Source: Sphagnum compactum (Eukaryota; Bryophyta; Sphagnopsida; Sphagnales). Taken from it: a stretch of 64,000 bases of DNA. A model generated the notes under the pieces. The model saw only the letters and a program-made list of their open reading frames with translations, was not told the origin of the DNA and searched no databases. Made by a program: the position numbers and the translations under genes. Within the stretch, counting starts at the first letter, position 1. Every line of letters begins with the position of its first letter. Shown piece by piece: positions 47,291 to 58,400 of the stretch. Where the stretch lies: NCBI GenBank assembly GCA_965153455.1, contig OZ234494.1, forward strand, positions 2,790,001 to 2,854,000, read 5' to 3'.

Positions 47291-49587
47291 TTAGAACAAA
47301 GGTTCCAATCTGAAGCATGATTCCAACAAAGAGTTAACCTCAAACAACGTTCGTACTTTGAAGTCAGGGCGCTGCTCTTCTGGGAGTTGTGAAACCTCGT
47401 ACCGATCATTTTCATCGAGCAAACATGTTATGGCACCTGCGCGTGTGCCGCATGCAATCTGCTCCCCGTGCAGATTCAAAGGTTTTCAGCACATATATGC
47501 AACCAAACAAAAACCAGGAAACAAAAAATGGACAGTATAGAATGCATGCATAGGGGAAAAAGGTGCCTCGTGGAAGGAAACTGCCATTTCCACAATCAAA
47601 AAACTACAACTGCCTAAAGAAATAATGATTTTCCAAACCTAGGGGAAGATCAAAAACTTACATCATCCTTGGCACTATCGCCAACCATCAGCACTTCACT
47701 TGGACTCGCCCCCCATGTATTGCAAATGTGCAACAAAGGAGCTGCGCTGGGTTTGTAAGGCTTGAACTCCCGACTCAATGCTGGACTGAACTCCTGCAAC
47801 TGCAAGAAAGTGAAAATATCAAAACATGCCACTGCAGATTCAAAGGAGATGCCATAATGCCAAAAAGATTGAAAAACTCCTCAAAAATACATAAGCTCTT
47901 TCAATCTCTGACAACCCTGAGCATTGAGGTACTGAGGAAGCACCCCTCCACCGAGCTCTTTTGAATCTATGACAACCATGAGCATTGATAAACTGAGGAA
48001 GAGTGCTGCACTGAGCTTCCATGATAATTTCCCGGATAGAATTCTATACTGCTGGTGCAGCAGAGAGAGAATGAATTGTTTTACCTCAAAACGGGAGTGA
48101 AATAAATCGACTGATTCCTTGACATTGCGTGTTATTAAACCCCGCCTGCAGCAGCACAATGGGTGCTTGCCCTGGTGAGTGAGTCTTTCTGGAAATTATT
48201 ATCACCAGCAAAGCATGTATGACTGACATGGGTGCTTGCGCTGGTGAGTGAGGCCCTCTCCAAATTACTATCACCAGCAAAGCACGTATGGATAGACCAA
48301 CATCCATGGACCAACATGGGTGCTTGCCCTGGTGAGAGAGTCCCTCTGGAAATTACTATCACCCATGAAGCATGTATGGATGGACCAACATAATTGGACT
48401 GACCAACATGCAACTGATGCTGGTGGAGAGGTACAAAGGCTTTTTTAAGCTTCTTAGACAGACAGCTGCCTGCAAATTGGACTCTCTCTCTCTCTCTCCC
48501 CTGGAAGCAAGCTAGCTTAGCTACCAACCTGATCTCCTTCGAATCAAGAAACTTGCACACTTCATGAGCTCCTGCATCATGATCCATCAAATCACAAGAA
48601 GCCCAAACAAACAAACAAACCCGGTTCCATGTTTCAGTGCAGGACAGAGACACTCCAATCCTCTCTTTCAAACCAAATCCCACAACAACAAAAACCCTAA
48701 TCAGAAGAGGGAAGAAGACTATTGGGGGGCCCCCACCCTTGAATCCTGACAGTAGTGGATACTGTGGGATCTTGAAACCCTTCTTGATGGGTGCAGGTCA
48801 GGGTTTTTGCTTTCAATATGTAGCCAAACTGGCAATCATCCACAAGAAGATTCAGCCAAATTTGGCTATAGACCAGGCGTGAAAGTAAAATATTTTAACA
48901 ATCTTACACACTTTGGCTACATGCTAGAAGAACCCAATAGAGAAATCTGGCAATTTTTCAAAAAAAAAAGGTTCAAAATCTGGCTACTAGAAAACAAAAA
49001 AAAAACATTTGTTTTATCCATTTTGAAAGGAAAAAAACGCTGGTGCAGGTAGGTAGCTGTTTTATGATCCCTGACCATCAGCACAGATTCTTTGGCTTCT
49101 GGTGAGAGAAAAAATTTCCTTATAGGAATTTCTGACAAGAGATTCTCAGGGTGAAGGAAGAAGAAGAAAGATGGGATGTAGACAAACCGGGCATGATCTG
49201 GAGTCGCTCAAGTGCTTGCTTCTCATACTCTGCGATGATGGCATAAGCTTGCACCTGTTTCTCGGGACTCCACTCTGCAATCTCATGCAGAATATCGATG
49301 GGTGAGCCGGAAACAATCCGAGGATGGTCATCTCCTAACACCCTTCTATACATGGAGGCGAAATCAATGGTAGGCACCGTCAGAGTCCCATCCATGTCGA
49401 ACACTACTCCTCGTAGCGTGCGTTGCTGCTGCTGGTGCTGGTGGTGGTGGTGAGAGACCGCTACTACTGCTGCTCCTCCTCCTGCTGCGGCTACGGCTGT
49501 TGCTGCTATGCTACCGCTACTGCTGGCCATAGCTGAAGACGGTGACGACTGCACCAATGTTCTCAAAACTGTCCCACACAACAACAT
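47291..49587 (-). CDS. HAD-superfamily phosphatase (At2g33255-like)
   Basis: Five exons give 267 residues: 49587-49188, 48571-48529, 48145-48085, 47793-47662, 47458-47291. All junctions are GT-AG with matching phases; exon 4 could also start at 47799, adding two residues. The fold markers are complete: RGVVFDMDGTLTVPTIDF (motif I, nucleophile Asp at the first D of DMDGT), GLITRNV (motif II region), REFKPYKP (motif III Lys) and EVLMVGDSAKDD (motif IV). The closest family I recall is Arabidopsis At2g33255, a HAD hydrolase of unproven substrate. I chose the Met at 49587 because MLLCGTVLRTLVQSSPSSAM matches the family's short N-terminal extension and looks like an organelle-targeting peptide. A His/Gln-rich stretch precedes the domain. 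Upstream in-frame Mets (49686, 49833) give an unlikely Arg-Glu repeat. Confidence 0.9.
47890..47998. repeat. Two-copy duplication inside HAD intron 3
   Basis: AGCTCTTTCAATCTCTGACA-type sequence followed by GAGCATTGAGGTACTGAGGA recurs about 60 bp later as AGCTCTTTTGAATCTATGAC with GAGCATTGATAAACTGAGGA. It lies between exons 4 and 3 of the HAD gene and does not touch a splice site. Confidence 0.7.
48161..48430. repeat. Three-copy degenerate repeat inside HAD intron 2
   Basis: GGGTGCTTGCSCTGGTGAG starts at 48161, 48230 and 48318. Each copy continues with a CTCTGGAAATTACTATCACC-like stretch, then AAGCATGTATGGA. Spacings of 69 and 88 bp show indels between copies. The array fills most of the 383 bp intron. 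Confidence 0.8.
48819..48876. repeat. Dispersed repeat, copy B
   Basis: TGTAGCCAAACTGGCAATC followed by CCACAAGAAGATTCAGCC and TTTGGCTATAG. It matches the block at 511-572 in the same orientation and lies in intron 1 of the HAD gene. AGCCAAATTTGGCT within it is a perfect palindrome. Confidence 0.55.
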
Positions 49588-49807
49588 CCCTGGTGCTTCT
49601 TCTGTTAATACTACTACTACTACCACTTTCTCTGCCCTCCATGGCTTTCTCTCTTGCTTCTTTCTCCCATTCCCTTCCTTCTGCATGACACATGCAGTGC
49701 ACCCATTGACACACAATTCACCAAAACGGAGACAAACAAACGCAAAGAAAGAAAGAAAGAAAGAGAGAAGCGATGGCGATGATGACGAACAAGAGTGTTT
49801 TCTTCCT

Positions 49808-49838
<31 letters not shown>

Positions 49839-49879
49839 ACCATCACCATCATATCTACACGTTAGACCAATTTGGGAAG

Positions 49880-50245
49880 GTACCTACTCACACCTACTTA
49901 CCTACCAACTCATCTACTTATTTATCTACCTGCCTATCTACCTACCTACCTACCTATTTATGTACCTACTTATCATTGATTTTTTAAATATTTATTTATT
50001 TATGTACTTACTCACCCTTGGTTTTTTAATACCTACCTACCTACCTACCTACCTATATATATACCTACTCATTGTTGGTTTTTTAATATCTACCTACCTA
50101 CTTATCTATGTACCTACTCATTGTTGGGTTTTGTAGTATCTACCTACCTACCTATTTATGTACCTACCCATGATTGGTTTTTCAATAATTACCTACCTCC
50201 TTATCAATTTGGAAAGGTATATCCACTTACTTATTTATCTACCTA
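49880..50245. repeat. TACC/CTAC tetranucleotide microsatellite
   Basis: Blocks of ACCTACCTACCT are interrupted by TTTATTTAT- and CATTGTTGGTTTTT-type spacers, over about 360 bp; a further short block lies at 50500-50524. The spacer plus TACC block recurs several times, so it is a compound minisatellite. The tyrosine-leucine-proline open frame across it is an artefact of the repeat. Confidence 0.85.
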
Positions 50246-51610
50246 TTTATTTTGATTTACGTAGGTACCCATGTATTTCAAGCTCAATGTTTTTGTGCAA
50301 TACAAATGATAATGAAATGATGAAAAAAAAAAGGAGTTGATTTTTGTGAACATTAAATTTCATTTGAACATAATATTGAATGACATCATCACATGTTAAT
50401 TTTTTGAATTCAATTCAATTCAATTCAATTCAAATTCAATTGGATCTAATTAAATCAAATTCAATTGGATCTAATTTAATTAAACCCTATACCCTCTTAA
50501 CCTACCTACCTACCTACCTACCTACTTGTGAGTTTTTTAATACCCTCTTTGTTTGATCTTGTAAGCAATTTACATAGTGCCACCATCACCTCCACACATC
50601 TACATATATGAAATGGGTGATTAATTAAAGTGACTTCCAAATTTGCAAAGATTCAGTACCTTAGTTAGTACCCCTTCGCAAATTCAACATAAATTATATT
50701 ATTTGTAAAAAATGTTGAAAAAAAGATTCATTAAAGGCCAAAAAAAAAAACAAAAAAAAAAACTTCTATGAACAAAACTAGAGATTTTTTTGGAATTTTC
50801 AAAAAATATTCTATTTTTCAACAAGGAACCTTTTTCAAAGTTAATTAAATTAATTAATCAAGACACCTTGCACTCAGCAATTTTTTTGGGTCCAGACTTT
50901 CATCAAAAAGATATTATTATTATTATTATTATTATTATTTTAATATGGGAATATTCCGACATGATATTCTCATTTTTTTCCAGAAAGTTCAGGATAACAA
51001 ATGTTTCAAGATAATTTCATCACATCTGAATTCTGATTTATGCAAATTGAATAGCATTCTATTTTTTAAAAACTAGATTTTTAACCATTTTGAGAGGTTA
51101 TATAAAAACACATCGTAGCTTAACGGATTTTTATAGGCCCCTACTAGGTAATAATAATAATAATAAAAATAGGTCCATTTTTATATGAGGATTTTTTGAA
51201 AGATGATAGATATTTTTTTGGCTATTGTGTTGAAACTTGAGATTAGTTATAATAGAGTTATAATAATATCTTGAAGGATTTTGGTTTCAAAACATCATGC
51301 AATTCTTTATTATTATTTTTTAAAAACATTTTATGTAGTAAAAAACTAACTACTAATGAAATCATGAAAGCTCTTTAACCTAAATCCAAAAAAGTTGCAA
51401 AAGAGATTATCCATGCCAAATAGGACATGAGGAAAATTGTTTTGTGTCATTAAACCAAATCTTTGCCTCAATAAAAAAAGACATCAAATTGCAATACATT
51501 AGATATGAATCCCAAATAAGAAAGCATTTTGAAGAACATGGTGCAATGATGGAGTCATTTCATACACTATTCAACCCGATCTCATTCAATAATAACTCCA
51601 AAGAAATCTA

Positions 51611-51632
51611 AAACCCTAAACCCTAAACCCTA
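51611..51632. repeat. Interstitial telomere-type repeat (CCCTAAA)3
   Basis: Three direct copies of the plant telomere unit in the CCCTAAA orientation. They lie about 1.0 kb from a TTTAGGG block in the opposite orientation at 52656-52684. Confidence 0.9.
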
Positions 51633-52476
51633 ATTTTGTGTTGAACTCCAAATGCAATAGAGGGATGTTTACATATTCCCAAGCACATTTGAGCTTCTCT
51701 CGTACACTCCATGTTCAGTGAACAACAGACTATCCACAAAAATAAGTAACTGAAACCAAGTTTCCATTTGCAAATCTGCTTGTGCTACCACTACACTAAT
51801 CTTCAAAAGGACCCAATGACGAGAATTGATTCCCCTGATCAATTGACCGTCCAAATGATTCACCCATGTGATGGCATTTAACTTTTCCATGTTTTATTGG
51901 TGAGGATGGAGGAATAACATCATGCACATGGCTTTGTGCATTTGTGTGCTCAAATGCCCAAAAGCAAAAAACCCTACAAATACCTGGGAGGAAAAATGAA
52001 GTGGTGACAGAGAGAGAAAGCATGAGTGTGAAAATCAAGGATCCTTGACATTTCAACAAATGGGAACAAGCCACACTACAACATGGTAGCTAATGGTGAA
52101 TTGGTGGATCTTAATTGATACCCACCATGTGAAAACAAATGAGTGGATGGGTGGGCTCCCAATTGATACTCACCGCATCAAAAATGAGTGAAAAGATGGG
52201 TGGGTCCCAACTCATACCCAGCAAGTGAAAACAAAATGAGAGTCATCTACATCGAGGCTACAAATGAAAGACCCACCCAAACCCATTTGCACAAAATGTA
52301 CAAGGGATGAACAGAGAATCCCCACACTGTTCAATAAAGGTAAGCCACTAGTTAGTGAGTGGGTGTGTACAAATGGGTGTGTTACTTTAAGAAGAGCTTA
52401 GCTGTGATTTTCAAGAAGAGATATGAAGCTTCAGATCTGGAGATACAACACACGCACCACTCATGTTTTGCATGTA

Positions 52477-55400
52477 TCATCTCTGAGGGCTGAAGAAATT
52501 TGAAGGCTTCATGGGTGAAGAATGCACAGCTCGAAGCTCACTCAACCTTCTCTTTTCCCCAGCTATCCTTGTCTGCAAAAACATCGAGTTCCATCCAGTC
52601 TGGGAATAAGTCACCTGATAATGTCTAGTGATAAAATAAGCTGCTTTGTGATTCCGGGTTTAGGGTTTAGGGTTTAGGGTTTAGAACATTCATTACCTTG
52701 AGCTTCAGGTCTGAGATCTCTTGTTCCATGGACTGGAGCCGGTCCTCAATTTGCTTTAAACCTTCCAGGGCCAAGGACTGATCCATTTCCTTGCCATGCT
52801 GAGAAATTCCTGCAACCTGTTTGTTACCACCCAATACAAACCAACTGTAAGAAAAAAAATATCCATTGTTGCAACCCAGTGTACAAACTTCCTATAAGAC
52901 AGAAAACAAGTCATTGTGACAAAATGCTTCAAACTACAACAAATACTAAAAGCAAAGAGAAAAGAAAGATCAAAATCAGGATACATTATTGCATCATACC
53001 TGCAGTATGCTAGTGCACAGACTGACAAACTTTTGAGCCATCTGTACATTGCTCTCCTCCGCCTCCTGTGGATATTCACACAAACCCATCTCTCTCTCTC
53101 AGGATGAGGATGCCCATTTGTGAAACTCCCCAACTTGTATGGTACTTTTGTGTAGTCAATTCTGTTCATGTTAGTCCTTTCTTTCCCTCAGAAAAGAAGC
53201 CTGTTTTGTATTAAAGAAAGAGACATGTGCATTGTTTTTCCTGAAAAACGTGAGAGTTTCTTCTTCATTCCTCACCTGAAGCTTGCTGCGGAGACATTGC
53301 TCCTCATCAATGTTGAGGAACGGGGTCTTTCCATCTGCAATTCGGTACCGTGCCAACTCATCATTTACCCTTGCCAACAAAATGTCGCTCCGCCGTAATT
53401 TCACATTCAAGTCTTCATTTTGAAGTCGTAGTGCATTGTTCTCCTCCTAATACCCGCCACCACAGGCACCCATGTGCTGATCAACCACTTGCTCTATCAC
53501 AATATCTCCTCCCCACCATAAAATCACAAATGCAAGATCTGATTCAATTCACATTTTTTCTTGCTACCTTGATTCTTGCATGATGATGAATTCGTTGCTG
53601 TATGTTTTGTTGCCCAGAGAGCTTCTTCACATCTTTTTCAAGCTCCCCAATCCTCTTTTGGTCTTCTGTGTTCTCAGCCTGGTTCTCGGCAAACCAACAG
53701 TTATTCTAATGCCAATGCAAGCACAACTTGAAACTTGCAAGAAAAGCTTGGTTCTATAACATGACATCAGGAATGTTGTAGACTTTTCCAATCCTTGCTC
53801 TGCTTGATGATGAACAACACTCGACAAACCAGAGTGGAGTGCAGGACAGGTCTCCAACTAGTACCTTCAGATTCTCATTTTCAGCTGTGAGCGCCTGATT
53901 CCGTTGTCGCATCTTCTCCACTGAGACACGAGCAGCCACCATTTCAGCTTGCCTTCGGTTGATTTCTTCAAGCCAACTGCAAACATACCAACCCAAAAGA
54001 AATCGGCAGACCATTCTAGACAAATGACAATCATACTGAGGACGTCATCTAGTGACCCATGTGATCTAAACTCTGCAAAAGTGATCATTATGAAGTAAGG
54101 GAAATCACTTCTTTTCTATTCTGATTTCCAATGTTTTGTTCTACACCATACCTCTCTCTTTCCTCAATGAAATCATTTAGCTGGCTCCTTATGTGCGTCA
54201 TTTCATCTGCTTCCTGGTCTGGGGGTTGGGTTGTGATCTTCTCTGTAGTTGCCGCCACATCCACTTGGGCTGTGAATTTTTGTACCTGCTGTTGTGTCAC
54301 CTAAGGCACCACCATGGAAGAAAGTCAGAAAAAAATGCATAACAGAGAACTCTAAAAAGTTCCAAACATGGCATCGTCTGCAAGCAACAAATGTCCAACA
54401 ATCAAGACGACTATCCAATGATTGAAATGCAAGTACAGAACTGAAGAGGATCGGTCAGGGCTCATGCACAATGAACTCACAGCATAGTTGGAGATATCGA
54501 GCTTTACACCCAGTAATTCTCGGACAATGTCATGTGTCATGCTCTCAGCTTCTGCCAGTCTTGTGTTCAACAAAAATATCTGCACCCAAAACAATGCAAA
54601 ATCATACATACACTCCCCAACAACATCAGCACATGCATTTGTCTTACAACAGTATGTCCAGAAAAGAAATGGTGTTCTCTTAAGGCTCAGGTAGCAGCAA
54701 CAAAAAAAGAAGAACAGCCCACCTCTTTCTGCCGGGAGGTAGCAAGGGCATCAAGTTCTTCGATGCGGCGTTGATGTGCAGATAGCTCAGCATCTAACTC
54801 TGAGTTCATCTGCTGCGACAAACCCTTTCCCATACACTTAAACGGAGATCCAGGTCCTTTGAAGGGAGATCCACCTCCTTTGAAAGGTGACTTGGATCTC
54901 TTATCACCTGCTTTCGGTGTCACTGGAACGCCTAAGCTTGCTCTCCGATCTTCCACCTTCACTTGCTCAACCATTGCTTCCAAGCTTTTCAGCTGCTCAC
55001 ACAGACACAAGACAAGACACCAACAACACTGAATAGCACATTCTTGCACTCTTGCACATACAGACTCCAATTCTTGCATACTTGCAAAAGACATTCCCTT
55101 CAATCTCAACAAAAGGATAAAATGAGGCAGCAGCAAAGATGACCTTTTGCTGATACTCGGTTGCTTGTCCTACTGCAGCATGCATCAGATCGGAGATGCG
55201 GGTCTTTGAATTCTCAATCTGGTATTCTCACAAAGCACAGGATAGTTAGGATTAGGGACAACTCACAAACACATAAAACTGAATAACATCAGCAGCAGCA
55301 GCAGCAACAATAGAAGACAGCACACCACCTGAATATCTTTCTCTTGACATTGGGTCTGTAAGATCTCTAGCTGGTTGTTTGCCTGTGTCAATTCTGACTC

Positions 55401-58400
55401 CAACTCCTGAAGCCTCCTGTGATTGGTGGGCACAAATTCCAGAAAGACGAGCATCATTGATGGGTAGTAGATGGAAAGAAACCACATTCAGTGAAATTAC
55501 CCATTTCCTATAATAGTTTTCTTCAAAGTCCAATCACCTCCTGAGGTTTGGGAAACAGGTTGGGAGAACATGACCCACCTTTCCTTGTCTTCTTTAGTGG
55601 CTTGTGCTTCTTGAAGATCATTGAGGATCCGAGATAAGGATTCTCCAAGTGAGCTGACCTCCTGTTCTCCTCGATTCACATGTGATTTCAAGAGCGTTGC
55701 AGCCTGATACCATATAATGACAAGAGAAAACCACTGAGCGCATGATGCAGCAACACAGTGATGTTGTTTCCACATAACTAACTCTCTGTGGCATTTCTTA
55801 GTACGACTTTCAAACCAGTAATCTATGTACAAAACATGTCCACAAGTCATAAGATACCTCATAGACATCAGTTGTGATCGCCTCCTGCTGTGTTGCATGT
55901 GCTTTTGCCACCTCAAGTTCCTGCTTCAGGAGTAACAGATCTGTCTGGATTGCATCCATTTCTGACTCTAGAGCTGCCACTTTCGCTTGCAGATTCATGT
56001 TGTGTTCCTTCAGCCGACTGTACTCTTGTTCCTGGCAAGCAGCAGAAGCAACTGTGTTCTCCCGTAACAAGTCAAGCTCCTTAACTTTCTCATGAAGTTC
56101 TGCTTTCATCTTGGTCATCACTTCCAAATGGGTGCTCTTCATCACAGTGAGATGCTCATTTTTCTCCTCAAGCTTTGAATGAAGCTCTACAATACTCAAG
56201 TCCTTTTCAGAAACAGAAGCCAGTAGTTTGGCCACCGCAGCCTTTGCTGACTCAAGCTCAACTGCAGTCACTTCCTGTTGTGCTTTGGCAGTGCAATGAT
56301 TTCTTTCTTCAAGTGCCTTGATCTCAGCTTCAGCTGTGCACCTTGCTGCTTGTGAGTGCTGTAGCTCATCCTCAACAGCACCCAATACAGTTTGCAATCT
56401 TACAACCTCATTCATATTCTCTTGTAAGAGCTTTTCCATATTTTGGAGCTCAAGATGCTTGCTTTCTTCAAGTGTCTTGACCTCAGCTTCAGCTGTGCAC
56501 CTTGCTGCTTGTGAGCTCTGGAGCTCATCCTCCGCAGCACCCAATGCAGATTGCAACCTTACAACCTCATTCATATTCTCTTGTAAGAGCTTTTCCATAC
56601 TTTGGAGCTCAAGATTCTTGCTTTCTTCAAGTGTCTTGACCTCAGCTTCAGCTGTGCACCTTGCTGCTTGTGAGCTCTGGAGCTCATCCTCCGCAGCACC
56701 CACTGCAGTTTGCAACCTTTCAACATCATTCATATTCTCTTGTAAGAGCTTTTCCATACTTTGGAGCTCGAGATGCTTTCTTTCTTCAAATGCCTTGATC
56801 TCAGCTTCAGCTGTGCACCTTGCTGCTTGTGAGTGCTGGAGCTCATCCTCAGCAGCACCCAATGCAGCTTGCAACCTAACAACCTCACTCCTATTCTCTT
56901 GTAAGAGCTTTTCCATCCTTTGGAGCTCGAGATGGTTTTTTTCTTCAAGTGCCCTGATCTCAGCTTCAGCTGTGCACCTCATTGCTTGCAAGAGCTGGAG
57001 CTCATCCTCAGCCACATCCAATGCAGCTTGCAACCTTACAACCTCATTCATATTCTCTTGTAAGAGCTTTTCCGTCATCTGAAGCTGGAGATCATTTTTT
57101 TCTTCAAGTGCCTTGATCTCAGCTGCAGCTGCTTGTGAGCACCGGAGCTCATCCTCAGAAGCACCCAATGCAGCTTGCAACCTGACAACCTCACCACTCG
57201 TATTCTCTGGTAAGAACGTTCCCTCCACAGCTCCCAAGGCAACTTGCAACCTTAGATCCTCACTAATATCCTCTTGTAAGAGTGTTTCCATCCTTTCAAG
57301 CTGGAGATGATTTCTCTCTTCAAGCACCTTGATCTCAGCTTCAGCAGCACATCTCACTGCCTGCGAGCACTGAAGCTCATCCAATGCAGCATCCAATGCA
57401 GTTTGCAACCTTACAACCTCACTCATCTTCTCTTGTAAGATTGTTTCCATCCCTTGAAGCTTTTCATGTAATGCCACCATGGTTGTTTGAGCTTTCTCTT
57501 GTGCTTTGGATATGTCCTCCTTGTATGTGAGAATCTCGGTTTTCAGTTCCTTGTTAACGGTACCAAGCACCATCTCCTCCCGTAGAGATTCAATTTCTTC
57601 AGCCAAGCTACCAACTACTCTGAGACATAGATCAATCGTCACGTCAACCTCATCTTGTGCCATAGCAAGCGCTGCAATGGTGTCCAACTCTGCGTTTTTG
57701 GTTGCTAGCTCCTGAGCAAGGAAAAGCCTTTCATTCTCAAACTTCCATCCTTCGGCATCACTCTTGGCACTGAGCTTTGCTTGCACTAATGCATCCACCA
57801 CCATTTCAGCCTCTCCCAAAGCAGCTTGATTTGTCTCAAAGTTTCTCGACAAACTCACTGTCTCCCGGCTTTGTTGGTGTGCAAAGAACCTTGCTTCATC
57901 CCTTTCCATGAGCAGGGTCTCTCTCTCCCTTCTCCAGGTGCCTTCCAACTCAACCATCTGTGCTTGTGTCTCTGCCACAATACCCATCACTTTGAGCATC
58001 TCGTTTTCCAATGCTTCCACCTCCCTCTGCCTTGCATTGATCTCCTGCTTAGCTACCATCAGCTCTTCTACAAGCTTCTCCTTCTCCTGCATTGTTTTCT
58101 CTATCTCCATCTCCGCTTCCTTGTAGTGTGACTGAGCTGCAACCAACTCCATCTGTGCACATGAAATTGTATTGTCTCTGTTCTGAAGCCCCACTTCAAG
58201 CCTCTCACATTTCTCTGTCATGGTCTTGAGCTCTTCTTTGACAATGTCAAAAACTCGTTTTCTTACACCATTATCTTTACCAGAGAAAACCAACCCATTT
58301 TCATCATCAAGAGTCCTCAGAAGAGTCTCTTCTGCAGTATGCTGATCCAGACAAACTGAAGTCTCTGCAAGAAACCCCCTCTCCAAACACATCTTCTTCT

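Larger units (their letters stand above)
49588..52476. other. Intergenic region: HAD upstream, KIN-12 downstream
   Basis: The left side is the HAD promoter and leader, with a CT run at 49807-49831 and the TACC microsatellite. The middle is AT-rich with ATT, TAA and TTCAA runs. At 51611-51632 there are three telomere-type CCCTAAA units. From about 52080 to 52250 a degenerate unit of about 65 bp (GATACCCACCATGTGAAAAC-like) recurs three times; this is probably the KIN-12 3' flank. No gene is supported. Confidence 0.5.

Noticed and set aside
49795-50136. 113-codon YLPTYLPTY-type open frame (+)
   Set aside because: Pure translation of the TACC microsatellite.
56318-57082. 254-codon Ser/Cys-rich open frame on the + strand
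   Set aside because: It is the antisense of the 53-residue KIN-12 repeat; its regular LSSS-type pattern is the mirror of the coiled-coil codons.
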